Assembly (NCBI RefSeq): GCF_029837695.1
Contig: NZ_JAOEEA010000007.1
Coordinates: 62,001-126,000 of the forward strand
Direction of reading: 5' to 3'
Source: Pseudomonas sp. GD04019
GTDB taxonomy: Bacteria; Pseudomonadota; Gammaproteobacteria; Pseudomonadales; Pseudomonadaceae
DNA length: 64,000 bases
Shown here: positions 54,587-63,766 of the stretch, one piece after another
How positions within the stretch are numbered: position 1 is the first letter of the stretch
Layout of the letters: each line of letters opens with the position of its first letter
The notes under the pieces: model-generated
Seen by the model: only the letters and a program-made list of their open reading frames with translations
The model's database searches: none
What the model was told of the DNA's origin: nothing
Position numbers and translations under genes: made by a program

Positions 54587-55132
54587 ATGAGCAGCCTGAC
54601 CGTCTACCACCAATCCAGCCCCGATGTGCCCAACAAGGTGCTGACCCATGTCGAGGACATCGCCAGCACGCTGGCCACAGTCGGCGTGCACTTCGAGCGC
54701 TGGCAGGCCAGCGCGCCGATCCAGCCCGGCGCCGGCCAGGACGAGGTGATCGCCGCCTACCGCCCACAGATCGACAAGCTGATGAGCGAGCGCGGCTACG
54801 TCACCGTCGACGTGGTCAGCCTGAACAAGGACTACCCGCAGAAGGACGAGCTGCGCGCCAAGTTCCTCGACGAACACCGTCATGGCGAGGACGAGGTGCG
54901 CTTCTTCGTCGCCGGTCGCGGCCTGTTCACCCTGCATATCGACGACTACGTCTATGCCGTGCTGTGCGAGAAGAACGACCTGATCTCGGTGCCGGCCGGC
55001 ACTCGCCACTGGTTCGACATGGGCGAGTTCCCGCACTTCGTGGCGATTCGCCTGTTCAACAACCCGGAAGGCTGGGTGGCCAATTTCACCGGCGACGATA
55101 TCGCCGGTCGCTTCCCGCGCCTGGAAGACTGA
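54587..55132 (+). CDS. mtnD: Acireductone dioxygenase
   Basis: A 181-residue cupin converting acireductone plus O2 to the 2-oxo acid precursor of methionine (Fe form) or to off-pathway products (Ni form). Metal-binding motif [17 protein letters not shown] and the second cupin motif [12 protein letters not shown] are intact. It lies 85 bp after mtnB on the same strand. Confidence 0.97.
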   Translation: MSSLTVYHQSSPDVPNKVLTHVEDIASTLATVGVHFERWQASAPIQPGAGQDEVIAAYRPQIDKLMSERGYVTVDVVSLNKDYPQKDELRAKFLDEHRHGEDEVRFFVAGRGLFTLHIDDYVYAVLCEKNDLISVPAGTRHWFDMGEFPHFVAIRLFNNPEGWVANFTGDDIAGRFPRLED

Positions 55133-55147
55133 AAAGGCCGCTTTTTT

Positions 55148-55248
55148 CCCCTCTCCCTTCGGGAGAGGGGCCAGGGGTGAGGGACTTGAGGGCAACTCAC
55201 ACCCTCACCGGTACGCCGGCCGCCCCAACCCTCTCCCGGAAGAGGGAG
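55148..55248. repeat. Compound inverted repeat of CCCTCTCCC type
   Basis: A perfect 10-bp hairpin CCCCTCTCCC (55148-55157) with 55161-55170 is followed by GGGTGAGGG, then in inverse order CCCTCACC and a second CCCTCTCCC hairpin ending near 55248. The outer parts mirror one another, giving a small palindromic element between mtnD and mtnC. Such CCCTCTCCC/GGTGAGGG elements are dispersed in many Proteobacteria. Confidence 0.75.
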
Positions 55249-55274
55249 TTGTCCGTGTATCCCAGGAGTCATCT

Positions 55275-55961
55275 ATGCCGATCAAAGCCATCCTTACCGA
55301 TATCGAAGGCACCACCAGCGCGGTGAGCTTCGTCTACGACGTGCTGTTCCCCTTTGCCGCCGAGCACCTGCCGCAGTTCGTCATCGAGCATGCCAGCGAC
55401 GCCGAGGTGGCGCTGCAACTGGACGCCGTGCGCGCGCTGAGCGGCGAGACCGGGGCGGACCTGATCCGGGTGATCGAGATCCTCCTGCAGTGGATCGCCG
55501 AGGACCGCAAGGCCACACCGCTCAAAGCCCTGCAGGGCATGGTCTGGCAGCAGGGCTACGCGGCCGGGCAGCTCAAGGGCCACGTCTACCCCGACGCGGT
55601 GGAGGCGCTCAAGCGCTGGCACGAGGAGGGCTACGCCCTGTACGTGTATTCCTCCGGTTCGGTACAGGCGCAGAAGCTGATCTTCGGCTGCTCCGAGGCC
55701 GGCGACCTGAGCCCGCTGTTCAGCGGCTACTTCGACACCACCAGCGGCCCCAAGCGTGAAGCCCAGTCCTACCGCAACATCGCCGCAGACATCGGCCTGC
55801 CGGGCGAGGAAATCCTGTTCCTCTCCGACATCGTCCAGGAACTGGACGCCGCCCAGCAGGCGGGCATGCAAACGGTCGGCCTGGCCCGTGATGGCGGCCG
55901 GTTGGCCGGTCACGAAACGGTGGCCAGCTTCGCGGTGATCGACCTCGACCGTTTGGGTTGA
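55275..55961 (+). CDS. mtnC: Enolase-phosphatase E1
   Basis: A 228-residue HAD-superfamily enzyme that enolises and dephosphorylates 2,3-diketo-5-methylthiopentyl-1-phosphate to acireductone. The HAD motif is [16 protein letters not shown] (nucleophile Asp 9), with [15 protein letters not shown] as the second motif and [14 protein letters not shown] as the acidic motif. It completes the mtnBDC run, separated from mtnD by a palindromic repeat. Confidence 0.97.
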   Translation: MPIKAILTDIEGTTSAVSFVYDVLFPFAAEHLPQFVIEHASDAEVALQLDAVRALSGETGADLIRVIEILLQWIAEDRKATPLKALQGMVWQQGYAAGQLKGHVYPDAVEALKRWHEEGYALYVYSSGSVQAQKLIFGCSEAGDLSPLFSGYFDTTSGPKREAQSYRNIAADIGLPGEEILFLSDIVQELDAAQQAGMQTVGLARDGGRLAGHETVASFAVIDLDRLG

Positions 55962-56014
55962 ACCCCAGCCCGGCGGCGCGACCCTAACAGGGAACCGCTG
56001 CCGGGAGATTGCCG

Positions 56015-56227
56015 ATGTTCGATTCACTGATGCACCTGCCGGACTGGCTGTTCTACGGCGTGCCGGCGCTGCTCTATCTGCTGTTGACGATCTGGGCGCT
56101 GTGGCATGTGCAGGGCAGCGCCAGCCGACGCCCGCAGAAGCTGCTGTGGGTGGCGCTGCTGGTACTGTTCCCGCTGCTCGGGCTGTTCAACTGGCTGATC
56201 ATGGGGCCGCGCCGGGCGCGCAGCTGA
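56015..56227 (+). CDS. Small two-TM membrane protein (PLDc_N-like)
   Basis: A 70-residue protein with two hydrophobic helices (about residues 8-28, DWLFYGVPALLYLLLTIWAL, and 41-60, LLWVALLVLFPLLGLFNWLI), ending MGPRRARS. The pattern resembles the short PLDc_N (phospholipase D N-terminal-like) proteins. GGGAG lies 7-8 nt before ATG 56015. Function is unknown. Confidence 0.75.
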   Translation: MFDSLMHLPDWLFYGVPALLYLLLTIWALWHVQGSASRRPQKLLWVALLVLFPLLGLFNWLIMGPRRARS

Positions 56228-56316
56228 CGCCGGGGCGTGAGCAGCCGCCATGCCTCGCCGCCAACAAGCGCCGGCCTGCTAGGCTTGGCCAGTCTCAGCC
56301 ACTGCGAGGGCCAGCA

Positions 56317-56706
56317 GTGCCCATTGCCCGCCATCTGTTATGGATCGACTCCGCCGCCGCGCTCATGGCCGGCTGCTTCGTGTTGCCGCTCGCCACCTGG
56401 CTGAGCGAGCTCTACCGCCTGCCACATGGTCTGTTGCCGTTCATCGGCACGGTCAATCTGCTCTACGCCGGCTACGCGGGCTCGCTGGCCATACGCCGTG
56501 AGCGGCCGCGAGCGCTGCTGTATGTCCTGATCATCGGCAACAGCCTGTGGATGGGCGTGTGTCTGGCTCTAGCGCTGCGCTTCGCCAACCAGGCCGCGCC
56601 GCTGGCCCTGGCGCACCTGATCGGCGAGGCCCTGTTCGTAGGGGCGCTGGCCGCCTGCGAGTGGCGCTGGCGTGGGCAGATCTGCGCATCGCCTCAACCC
56701 GCCTGA
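56317..56706 (+). CDS. Four-TM membrane protein, unknown
   Basis: A 129-residue protein from GTG 56317 (VPIARHLLWIDSAAALMAG) with four hydrophobic helices and short loops. Gly/Ala-rich helices such as LALRFANQAAPLALAHLIGE suggest a small compact membrane protein. The GTG start has a GAGGG-like RBS; a longer frame upstream overlaps the previous gene. No family is recognised. Confidence 0.7.
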   Translation: MPIARHLLWIDSAAALMAGCFVLPLATWLSELYRLPHGLLPFIGTVNLLYAGYAGSLAIRRERPRALLYVLIIGNSLWMGVCLALALRFANQAAPLALAHLIGEALFVGALAACEWRWRGQICASPQPA

Positions 56707-56729
56707 TCTCGTTACTCGCCACACAGAAC

Positions 56730-56751
56730 AAGGCCGCCCGAGGGCGGCCTT
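56730..56751. terminator. Convergent terminator hairpin
   Basis: A stem of 9 bp, AAGGCCGCC (56730-56738) with 56743-56751 and loop CGAG, lies just before the convergent catalase-like gene's stop. No strong T-run, so efficiency is uncertain. Confidence 0.6.
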
Positions 56752-56757
56752 GGCGTT

Positions 56758-57903
56758 TCAGTGTGCCTGCCGGGCGTCGTTGCGTTGGTGGCGGTACACG
56801 CTGACGGCCTCGTACACCGCCTTGCGCAGGCGGTTGATGCCGCCGATGGGACGATGCTCGGGCAGGGCGTGCCAGGGGTTGAAGGAAAGGTTGTCGCAGG
56901 CGAGGTTCTTCTCGCGGCTGTCGAAGTCCTGGGCCGGCACCTTGATCGTCGCCACCGTCTCGAACGGCGAGATGTCCTCGCTCCACTCCACGCTGGTGTC
57001 CTCGATGGGCATGTAGTAGTTGGCGTCCTGCCGCTGCACCTGCAACGCGAAGCAGGCCGGCACCCGGTCCAGCGACAGCTGCTGGTACAGGGCGTTGCGC
57101 AGGAAGTTGGGCAGGGCGGTGTTCTGCTCCGGCAGCTCGTAGGACGGGCAGCTCGTAGGATCGGGGATCACCCGGTACTTGATGTTGTGTGGGCCGAGCT
57201 TGAACGGCGCGATGGAGTTGTAGGTGGCGGCCACCGGGCTGTCCGGCGCCGGCGCCAGGGTCTTCAGGGCGATGATCAGGTGGCGGATTTCCCAGGTGCG
57301 CGGATCGAGGCTGGGGAAGAACGCCTGGATCTTCTGCCCGCTGGCCTGGGCGGCGAAGTTCTGTTTGTACTCGGCCACGTCGCGCACGAAGAACACCGGA
57401 TGGTTGAACATCACGAAGTCCTGGTTGCCGGCCGTGGCCTTGCTGCTCAGCAGCTTGTCGCCGGGTACGTCGAGCAGCTTGATCGCCATGCCGCGGGCGT
57501 CGCGGGCGCTGTCGAACTGCGGATAGGCGTTGCCGTTGGACAGGCGCATCCAGGCCTGCCAGGTCTTGCCCGGCTCGCCCAGCACGCCGTGGCGCAGGCT
57601 CTGGTCGAGGTCCGGCAGCACGGTGAACTGCGCCTTCACGCAGCCGTGGGCCTTGGCGTGGGCGTCGCGCAGTACGCGGGTGTTGTCGCGATGCTGCTCG
57701 ACGATGCGGATGGCGTCCTCGATGATGCCCTGGGTCAGGGCCGCCTCGTCCTTGGGAATCTCCTCTTCGGCCGACACCGGGCCGGAGAATTTCCAGGCGT
57801 AGTAGGCGGCGCCCAGGCCCCAGCCGAGAGCGCCGACGACCAGGAGAATCAACAGCAGACGGCCGAGCAGGCGACCGAGCCAGAGCCAGAAGCGTTTGAG
57901 CAT
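56758..57903 (-). CDS. Catalase-fold heme protein, membrane-anchored
   Basis: A 381-residue catalase-family protein. An N-terminal anchor or signal segment (about residues 8-37, LGRLLGRLLLILLVVGALGW) precedes a heme domain with the distal-His pattern DAHAKAHGCVKAQFTV and the Asn region VMFNHPVFFVRDVAEYKQNF. It lacks the typical C-terminal flavodoxin domain and is shorter than true catalases, resembling the SrpA-like and lipoxygenase-linked catalase subgroup. It follows the di-heme cytochrome gene by 12 bp, so the two are co-expressed and probably act together in the periplasm. Confidence 0.87.
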   Translation of the reverse strand: MLKRFWLWLGRLLGRLLLILLVVGALGWGLGAAYYAWKFSGPVSAEEEIPKDEAALTQGIIEDAIRIVEQHRDNTRVLRDAHAKAHGCVKAQFTVLPDLDQSLRHGVLGEPGKTWQAWMRLSNGNAYPQFDSARDARGMAIKLLDVPGDKLLSSKATAGNQDFVMFNHPVFFVRDVAEYKQNFAAQASGQKIQAFFPSLDPRTWEIRHLIIALKTLAPAPDSPVAATYNSIAPFKLGPHNIKYRVIPDPTSCPSYELPEQNTALPNFLRNALYQQLSLDRVPACFALQVQRQDANYYMPIEDTSVEWSEDISPFETVATIKVPAQDFDSREKNLACDNLSFNPWHALPEHRPIGGINRLRKAVYEAVSVYRHQRNDARQAH

Positions 57904-57915
57904 GGTGACGATTCC

Positions 57916-59793
57916 TTAGTTGTTCTGGCAGCTGGGGCCGGGAGTCCAGGGGCGGCTCTCGGCGGGCTTGAGCTGGCTTTCCAGGCGCTCGTCGCCCATC
58001 ACCTTGAGGTATTCGATCAGGGCGAAGCGCTCCTCCGGCTCGAGGAAGCGGCCGATCACCCCTTCGTTGCGGCAACCGTCGCGGAATTCATGGCCGCGAT
58101 TGCCGTTGCCGGTAACGCTAGTGTCGAACAGGAAGCCGCCGTCGAACTTGCCGATGAGGAAGCCGGCGCGCTTGGGGTCGTACTCGAAATTGCCGACCCA
58201 GAAGCGGGTATCGCGCTCGACCACCGGCGACAGCACCTGGAACAGATTGGGCACCGAGCCGTTGTGCAGGAACGGCGGGGTGGCCCAGATGCCGTGCAGC
58301 GGGCGGGCCTTGTAGCCGCGCTTTTCCTGCACGCCGATGGCCAGGCCGTAGCCGTCCATGCGCCAGCGTTCCCGGGGCTGGATGCCGGCGTCGCGGTAGG
58401 CGCGGTCTTCCACGTAGGCGGTGACGTAGGCCAGGCCCTTGGCGCTGGAGATGCTGGCGAAGTCGACCTCGTCCAGGCTGGCGCCGAACAGCTTGACGTC
58501 GAGCTTGGCGAGTTCGGCCTTCTGCCAGCCCAGTTTGCTGATGTCGAAACGGTGGTCGGCGATGTTGTCGGCGGTGGTCGGGTCGGTGCCGACGATGCGG
58601 GTCGGCACGATGCGCAGGTGCCATTCCGGATCGCGCGCCGGCGCCAGGCGCTGGTCGCGCGGCACTGGATCGGGGGCATGGCAGTAGGCGCAGTTCTCGG
58701 CGAACAGGGCGCGGCCCTGGCTGGCCAGCTCCAGGTCGACCTTGCCGAATATCTCTTCCGGCCAGGTCGGCGGCTTCAACTGCTTGAGGGTTTCTTCCAG
58801 GGTGTAGAGGTCGCGCAGGCGCACGCTGGAGGGGTAGCGCTCGTCGTGGGTCAAGGCCTTGCCCTCGTCATCGAACAGGTGCAGGGACGCACCCACGCCA
58901 AGCGCCTCACCGCTATTGCGCGCCATCGGCTGCATGGCCGAGCCGTTCCACTGCACCCAGTCGAACTTCCAGATATCCCACACCTGTGGGTAGCTGACCG
59001 GCGCGTTGGCGATCCGGTAGTTGCTCTCGTCGATGGCATCGCCGAACACGCTGTTGGCGATGCGGCCGAAGGCGTCGGTGCGGCCGAAGCCTTCCTCGGT
59101 GGGGTAGAGGCCGCGGTGCCAGTCGTTCAGCGCGGTGCCGAGCAGGCGGTCGAGCACGGCCTTGAAGTCGTCGCGCAATTGGCCCTTGTCCCGGTCGTAG
59201 TGGTCGCCCAGCACGGTCTTGGCGAAGCGCTTGAACTTGATCGGGTTGTAGTAGGTGAAGGCCATGCTCATGCCCAGCGCCTGGCCGAAGCTGCCGCCCT
59301 TGAGGGTGGGCACGGTGGAGGCCAGTGAGTGCAGGGCGGCGCCGCCATCGATGCGCACGGCCTGGCCCTTGTATCGCAGCTCGCCGGTGTGGCAGGCGGC
59401 GCAGGTGATGTCGAGGTACTGGTTGCCGGTCTCGTCATCCGCGTGGCGAGCGAAGCCTACCGGCAGGTTGCCCGGGTTGAGTTCGCTGGCCTGCTGGCGC
59501 GGATCGGTGAGGAAGCCGAAGCGGGCCAGGTAGTCGGGGTTGGCGAACTTGTCCTGGGAGAAGGGCAGCTCCAGCGCGGTGAACCACTCGTAGCGCAGGC
59601 CTTTCACCGTGGTGCCCTGGGGCGTGTAGTAATAGGTCTGGCGCGCCTGTTCGTCCCACTGGCCGAGGTAGTTGACCTGCTCCGGCTTGTCGAACACCGG
59701 CAGGTTGGGGCGGGCGATGTAGTAGAGGACGACCGCGAGGGCGGCGAGGGCGAGCAACAGGACGACGATCAAGGCACGGCGCAGCAATCGCAT
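57916..59793 (-). CDS. Di-heme cytochrome c, RoxA/RoxB-like or CcpA-type peroxidase
   Basis: A 625-residue exported di-heme protein. An N-terminal hydrophobic anchor (about residues 7-27) is followed by two c-type heme sites, CAACH (131-135) and CAYCH (368-372), 237 residues apart. That spacing and the size (about 600) fit the di-heme oxygenase group that includes rubber oxygenases RoxA/RoxB better than small CcpA peroxidases (about 320). Conserved blocks include LYPTEEGFGRTDAFGRIANS and HGIWATPPFLHNGSVPNLFQ. It is 12 bp upstream of the catalase-like gene. The substrate is unknown; oxidised lipids or isoprenoids are possible. Confidence 0.85.
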   Translation of the reverse strand: MRLLRRALIVVLLLALAALAVVLYYIARPNLPVFDKPEQVNYLGQWDEQARQTYYYTPQGTTVKGLRYEWFTALELPFSQDKFANPDYLARFGFLTDPRQQASELNPGNLPVGFARHADDETGNQYLDITCAACHTGELRYKGQAVRIDGGAALHSLASTVPTLKGGSFGQALGMSMAFTYYNPIKFKRFAKTVLGDHYDRDKGQLRDDFKAVLDRLLGTALNDWHRGLYPTEEGFGRTDAFGRIANSVFGDAIDESNYRIANAPVSYPQVWDIWKFDWVQWNGSAMQPMARNSGEALGVGASLHLFDDEGKALTHDERYPSSVRLRDLYTLEETLKQLKPPTWPEEIFGKVDLELASQGRALFAENCAYCHAPDPVPRDQRLAPARDPEWHLRIVPTRIVGTDPTTADNIADHRFDISKLGWQKAELAKLDVKLFGASLDEVDFASISSAKGLAYVTAYVEDRAYRDAGIQPRERWRMDGYGLAIGVQEKRGYKARPLHGIWATPPFLHNGSVPNLFQVLSPVVERDTRFWVGNFEYDPKRAGFLIGKFDGGFLFDTSVTGNGNRGHEFRDGCRNEGVIGRFLEPEERFALIEYLKVMGDERLESQLKPAESRPWTPGPSCQNN

Positions 59794-60015
59794 GTCATCA
59801 ACATCCGTGTGGTGATTTTTTAGTGGGTACGTTTATGCCAATACGTAGGGACGATGGCAAGCGGCCATAACACTTGGAAAGGTGCGCGACTCTTTGCCGT
59901 TTTTATAGAGAAACGTTCCTAGAAACTGCCGATTCGCTTGCTAGGGTTGAGTTGTCTGCGCCAAGCGATTGTTTTACCTGGATATTTCAAAAAATTGGCG
60001 CCAAGGATTGGTAGA

Positions 60016-61296
60016 TTGCACACCCAGGTCGCTACGCCTCGGCGCCTTCTGGTCGTCGATCCCTGTATCGAATGTGAGCGCTTGCTGCCGCAATTGCGGG
60101 CCGGCGGCTGGCAGGTGCAGAGCTGCACACTGGCGGACGCCCAGGACCAGGCCTGCGATGTCGGCCTGGTGCGCCTGGCGCCGGAGCATCTGGACAATCC
60201 CCAGCAACTGAAGCGCCTGATCAGCCTCAGCGGCACCGAATGGATCGCCGTGCTCAGCCCGGAAACCCTGCAGATGCTCGACGCCGGCAATTTCATCGGC
60301 GAGTGGTTCTTCGACTATCACACCCTGCCGTTCGACCTGGACCGGGTCGGCGTGGCCCTCGGCCGTGCCTTCGGCATGGCCCGCCTGCGCGGCAAGGTCG
60401 CCGCCGGCGAGGCCGGGCAGCACGAGTTGCTGGGCAACAGTCGCAGCGTTGCCGAGCTGCGCCACCTGCTGGCCAAGCTGGCGCCACTGAGCGCGCCGGT
60501 GCTGATCCGCGGCGAAAGCGGCAGCGGCAAGGAGCTGGTGGCGAATACACTGCATCGCCTGTCCCTGCGTGCGAATGGGGTGCTGATCCATGTCTGCAGC
60601 AGCGCGCTGGACGAGCAGGAGCTGTTCGGCTCGGAGCGCACGCCGGGGCTGATCGAGCAGGCCGACGGTGGCACCCTGGTGTTCGACGAAATCGCCGAGC
60701 TGCCACAGCGCCTGCAGGCGCGACTGCTGCGTGTGCTGCAGGAGATGCGCGTGGAGCGCGGCGGCCAGGCGGTGCCGCTGAATGTGCGGGTGCTGGCCAC
60801 CAGCCGCTTCGATCTGGAGGCGGCCGTGGAGCGCGGCGCCTTCCGTGAAGACCTCTACTACCTGCTCAGTGCGCTGCAGGTGCGCACCACGCCGCTGCGC
60901 GAGCGGCGTGAGGACATTTCCTGCCTGGCCGGCTACTTCGCCCGGCGCTATGCGGTGGAGGTCGGCCGTCGCCCGCGCAGCTTCAGCGACCAGGCCATCC
61001 GCGCCCTGGCCGACCACGACTGGCCCGGCAATGTGCGCGAGTTGGCCACGCGGGTACGGCGCGGCACGGTGATGACCGAGCAGCGGCAGATCGATGCCGA
61101 AGATCTGGGGTTGGTCGCCGGGGAGGGCGTGGAGGGGCTGTTCAGCAGCCTGGCCGACTACATTCGCCGGGCCGAGCGCCAGGCGTTGCACGATGTGCTG
61201 TTGCGCCACGCCGGCAATATGAGCCACGCGGCCAAGGTGCTGGGTATCTCGCGGCCAACCTTCTACCGGCTACTGCACAAGCACCAGATGCGTTGA
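60016..61296 (+). CDS. VpsR-like enhancer-binding-protein family regulator lacking GAFTGA
   Basis: A 426-residue regulator with three parts: an atypical receiver or VpsR-like N-terminus (about residues 8-125), an AAA+ domain with Walker A GESGSGKE (166-173) and Walker B LVFDEI (221-226), and a Fis-type HTH (396-423, AAKVLGISRPTFYRLLHKH). The loop that normally carries GAFTGA is deleted: ELFGSERTPGLIEQADGG (203-219) skips it. So it should not remodel sigma54 holoenzyme, as with VpsR, which works with sigma70 and c-di-GMP. The start appears to be TTG 60016 with AAGGA 8 nt upstream. It is divergent from the di-heme cytochrome pair and may control it. Confidence 0.85.
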   Translation: MHTQVATPRRLLVVDPCIECERLLPQLRAGGWQVQSCTLADAQDQACDVGLVRLAPEHLDNPQQLKRLISLSGTEWIAVLSPETLQMLDAGNFIGEWFFDYHTLPFDLDRVGVALGRAFGMARLRGKVAAGEAGQHELLGNSRSVAELRHLLAKLAPLSAPVLIRGESGSGKELVANTLHRLSLRANGVLIHVCSSALDEQELFGSERTPGLIEQADGGTLVFDEIAELPQRLQARLLRVLQEMRVERGGQAVPLNVRVLATSRFDLEAAVERGAFREDLYYLLSALQVRTTPLRERREDISCLAGYFARRYAVEVGRRPRSFSDQAIRALADHDWPGNVRELATRVRRGTVMTEQRQIDAEDLGLVAGEGVEGLFSSLADYIRRAERQALHDVLLRHAGNMSHAAKVLGISRPTFYRLLHKHQMR

Positions 61297-61324
61297 GCGC
61301 GTTCGGGCTTGGAGGGCGGTAAGG

Positions 61325-61939
61325 TTAGCAGCCCAGGCTGTCGGACTGCCGGTAAAGCGCCAGCAGCTTACGGGTGATGCTCTGCTGGATGTCGTCGCGC
61401 TCGAAGGACGACAGGCGAGTGAGCTTCTGTACCTGCAGGCGATGCAGGTGGATGTAGGGCATCTTCTGGTCGAACTCGCGCAGGTCGCCCTTCATCAGGA
61501 TCGGCAGGAAGACGTCGTTGATCTTCTTCTGGTTGCTGATGATCTGCGCCAGGGCCTGCTTGAACGGCATGGTCTTGGGCGCCGGGCCGCCATCCTTCAT
61601 CTGCGTGGTCAGCAGCAGGCCGGGCTTGCCCAGCACCACGCCAGGTAGCACGCAGAGGCCGGTCTTGCGCACGGCCAGCGGGTCGATGCCGTGCAGGGTG
61701 TCATGGAAGGCGTAGGGATTGGGCAGCACCACCATCTTGCGCCCGTAGTCGGTGGGGAAGTGCAGGTTGTAGTTGGTGTACAGCTGGCTGGTCGACTCGG
61801 AGTACACGCACAGGCGGTTCTCGAACAGCTTGATGAAGCGCTCGGCCAGCTCGCGGCGAGCGATGCTGTCCAGATCCCAGATCAGGTCCTGGTTCTGCTG
61901 CTTGCCGAGGTTGACCTCTTGATGCTCCATACTGCTCAT
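61325..61939 (-). CDS. Unrecognised protein coupled to chemoreceptor
   Basis: A 204-residue cytosolic protein starting MSSMEHQEVNLGKQQNQDLI, with no TM or signal segment. Notable stretches are LENRLCVYSESTSQLY-like (RLCVYSESTSQLYTNYNLHF), DYGRKMVVLPNPYAFHDTLH and a charged helical tail. GAGGTG lies 6 nt before ATG 61939; a GTG 6 bp earlier is possible. It starts about 8 nt after the stop of the sCache chemoreceptor, so it is in the same operon. I do not recognise the family; a role in chemosensory signalling is inferred only from position. Confidence 0.7.
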   Translation of the reverse strand: MSSMEHQEVNLGKQQNQDLIWDLDSIARRELAERFIKLFENRLCVYSESTSQLYTNYNLHFPTDYGRKMVVLPNPYAFHDTLHGIDPLAVRKTGLCVLPGVVLGKPGLLLTTQMKDGGPAPKTMPFKQALAQIISNQKKINDVFLPILMKGDLREFDQKMPYIHLHRLQVQKLTRLSSFERDDIQQSITRKLLALYRQSDSLGC

Positions 61940-61946
61940 CGACACC

Positions 61947-63578
61947 TCATACGCGGAATTGCCCCAACAAACGATTCAGCTGCCCGGCCAGTTCGCCGAG
62001 GTGGCGGCTGGCTTCGCTGGAGTGATCGGCCGCCAGGGCATTCTCGTGCGCCAGCGTGGCCGCCTGGGTGACATTGTGGTTGATATCGTCCACCACGTGC
62101 GACTGTTGCAGCGTGGCACTGGCGATCGAAGCATTCAAGCCCGTCAGATTACGTAGGGAGGCGGCGATCTGGCCCAGGCTCTCGCCGGCCTGGCGCGCCT
62201 GCTCGACGGTCTGTTGGGAGGCCTGGCTGCTGGCGTTGATGACCTTGACCGCGGCCTCGGAGTTGCCCTGCAGGCGCTCGATCATGCTCTGGATTTCTGC
62301 CGTGGATTGCTGGGTGCGCTGGGCCAGCATGCGCACCTCGTCGGCCACCACGGCGAAGCCGCGACCCTGCTCACCGGCTCGCGCCGCCTCGATGGCCGCG
62401 TTGAGCGCCAAGAGATTGGTCTGCTCGGCAATGGAGCGGATCACCTCCAGCACGCTGCCGATTTGGGTGCTCTCCTGGGCCAGGTTCTGCATCACCTGCA
62501 CGGCCTGGTCGATGGTCGCCGACAGTTGGTCGATCTGCCGCAGGCTGCCGTCGATGTTCTGCTGGCCCTGCAGCGCCTGCTGCTCGGCCAGACGCACCTC
62601 GCTGGCGGCGTGCTCGGCGTTCTTCGCCACGTCCTGCACGGCATAGGACACCTCGTTGATCGCGGTGGCCACCAGCTCCATCTGCTGCGACTGTTGCTGG
62701 CTGTGCTGCTGGGCATTGCCGGCGATCTCGCCGAGGGACTGCGAGGCCTGGTTGAGGCTGCCGGCGGCCTGCAGCGATTCGCCGATAACCCCGCGCAGCT
62801 TGCCGGTGAAGGCGTTGAAGTGGCCGCCCAGGGCGGTCAGCTCGTCGCGGCCGTGGTTGTCCAGGCTGCGGGTCAGGTCGGCCTCGCCACTGGCGATGTT
62901 GGCCATGGCGCTGACCGCTTCGTCCAGTGGCCGGGCGATGCTACGGGCGATCAGGGTGACCAGCGCCGCCAGCAGCAGGGTGATCACCACCAGGATGCCG
63001 ACGGCGCGCAGGGCCTGCTCGCGGAACTCGGTCTGCACGTCGTCGACATAGATGCCGGAGCCGAGAATCCAGCCCCAGGGCTGGAACAGTTCGACGTAGG
63101 AGATTTTCGGCACCGGCTCGTCCGAGCCCGGCTTGGGCCAGCGGTAGTCGACCTGGCCGGAGCCGCTCTGCTTGGCCAGGACGACCATCTCGTTGAACAG
63201 GAACTTGCCGTCCGGGTCCTTCAGGCCGGAGAGGTTCTGGCCCTCCAGCTTGGGGTTGGTCGGGTGCATGACCATCACCGGGGTCATGTCGTTGATCCAG
63301 AAGTAGTCGTCCTGGTCGTAACGCAGGCCGCGGATCACCTCCATCGCCTGCTTCTGCGCCTCCTCGCGGGCCAGGCCGCCGCTCTCCAGACCCTGGAAGT
63401 GCTTGAGCACGCCCAGGGTGCTTTCCACCACGTGGCGGGTCTTCAGAGCCTTGGCTTTGTACAGGTCGCCGTGGATCTGCTGCAGCATCAGCCCGGCCAG
63501 GACCAGCAGCATGACGATGGACGACAGCAGGATCAGCCACAGGCGGCGGCTGATGGGGAGGGTACGCAGGCTGTTCAT
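61947..63578 (-). CDS. Methyl-accepting chemotaxis protein with sCache_2 sensor
   Basis: A 543-residue chemoreceptor. TM1 is about residues 12-32, and the periplasmic sCache_2 domain (about 35-188) has [20 protein letters not shown] and [15 protein letters not shown]2 is about 192-212, then HAMP and a signalling hairpin with [20 protein letters not shown]. sCache_2 receptors bind small organic acids such as malate or acetate; the ligand here is not predictable. The C-terminus (LGQFRV) has no CheR pentapeptide. It is the first gene of an operon with the unknown gene 61325-61939. Confidence 0.94.
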   Translation of the reverse strand: MNSLRTLPISRRLWLILLSSIVMLLVLAGLMLQQIHGDLYKAKALKTRHVVESTLGVLKHFQGLESGGLAREEAQKQAMEVIRGLRYDQDDYFWINDMTPVMVMHPTNPKLEGQNLSGLKDPDGKFLFNEMVVLAKQSGSGQVDYRWPKPGSDEPVPKISYVELFQPWGWILGSGIYVDDVQTEFREQALRAVGILVVITLLLAALVTLIARSIARPLDEAVSAMANIASGEADLTRSLDNHGRDELTALGGHFNAFTGKLRGVIGESLQAAGSLNQASQSLGEIAGNAQQHSQQQSQQMELVATAINEVSYAVQDVAKNAEHAASEVRLAEQQALQGQQNIDGSLRQIDQLSATIDQAVQVMQNLAQESTQIGSVLEVIRSIAEQTNLLALNAAIEAARAGEQGRGFAVVADEVRMLAQRTQQSTAEIQSMIERLQGNSEAAVKVINASSQASQQTVEQARQAGESLGQIAASLRNLTGLNASIASATLQQSHVVDDINHNVTQAATLAHENALAADHSSEASRHLGELAGQLNRLLGQFRV

Positions 63579-63766
63579 GGAAGGGCGACTCCGGTTTCTT
63601 GTTATTGCCGCTAGCTAATAGCCAGTCTAGAAGCTGCGCCATTAACCGTTGGCCAGGCAGCGCGGCAAGGGGCTATCTGGTAGCATGCCCGCCGTTTTCT
63701 GCCTGCTCGCCAGGCGCCAATTCTGTTATCGGCCGTTTCACGGGAAGGGCCAGTTCGAGGTAATTC

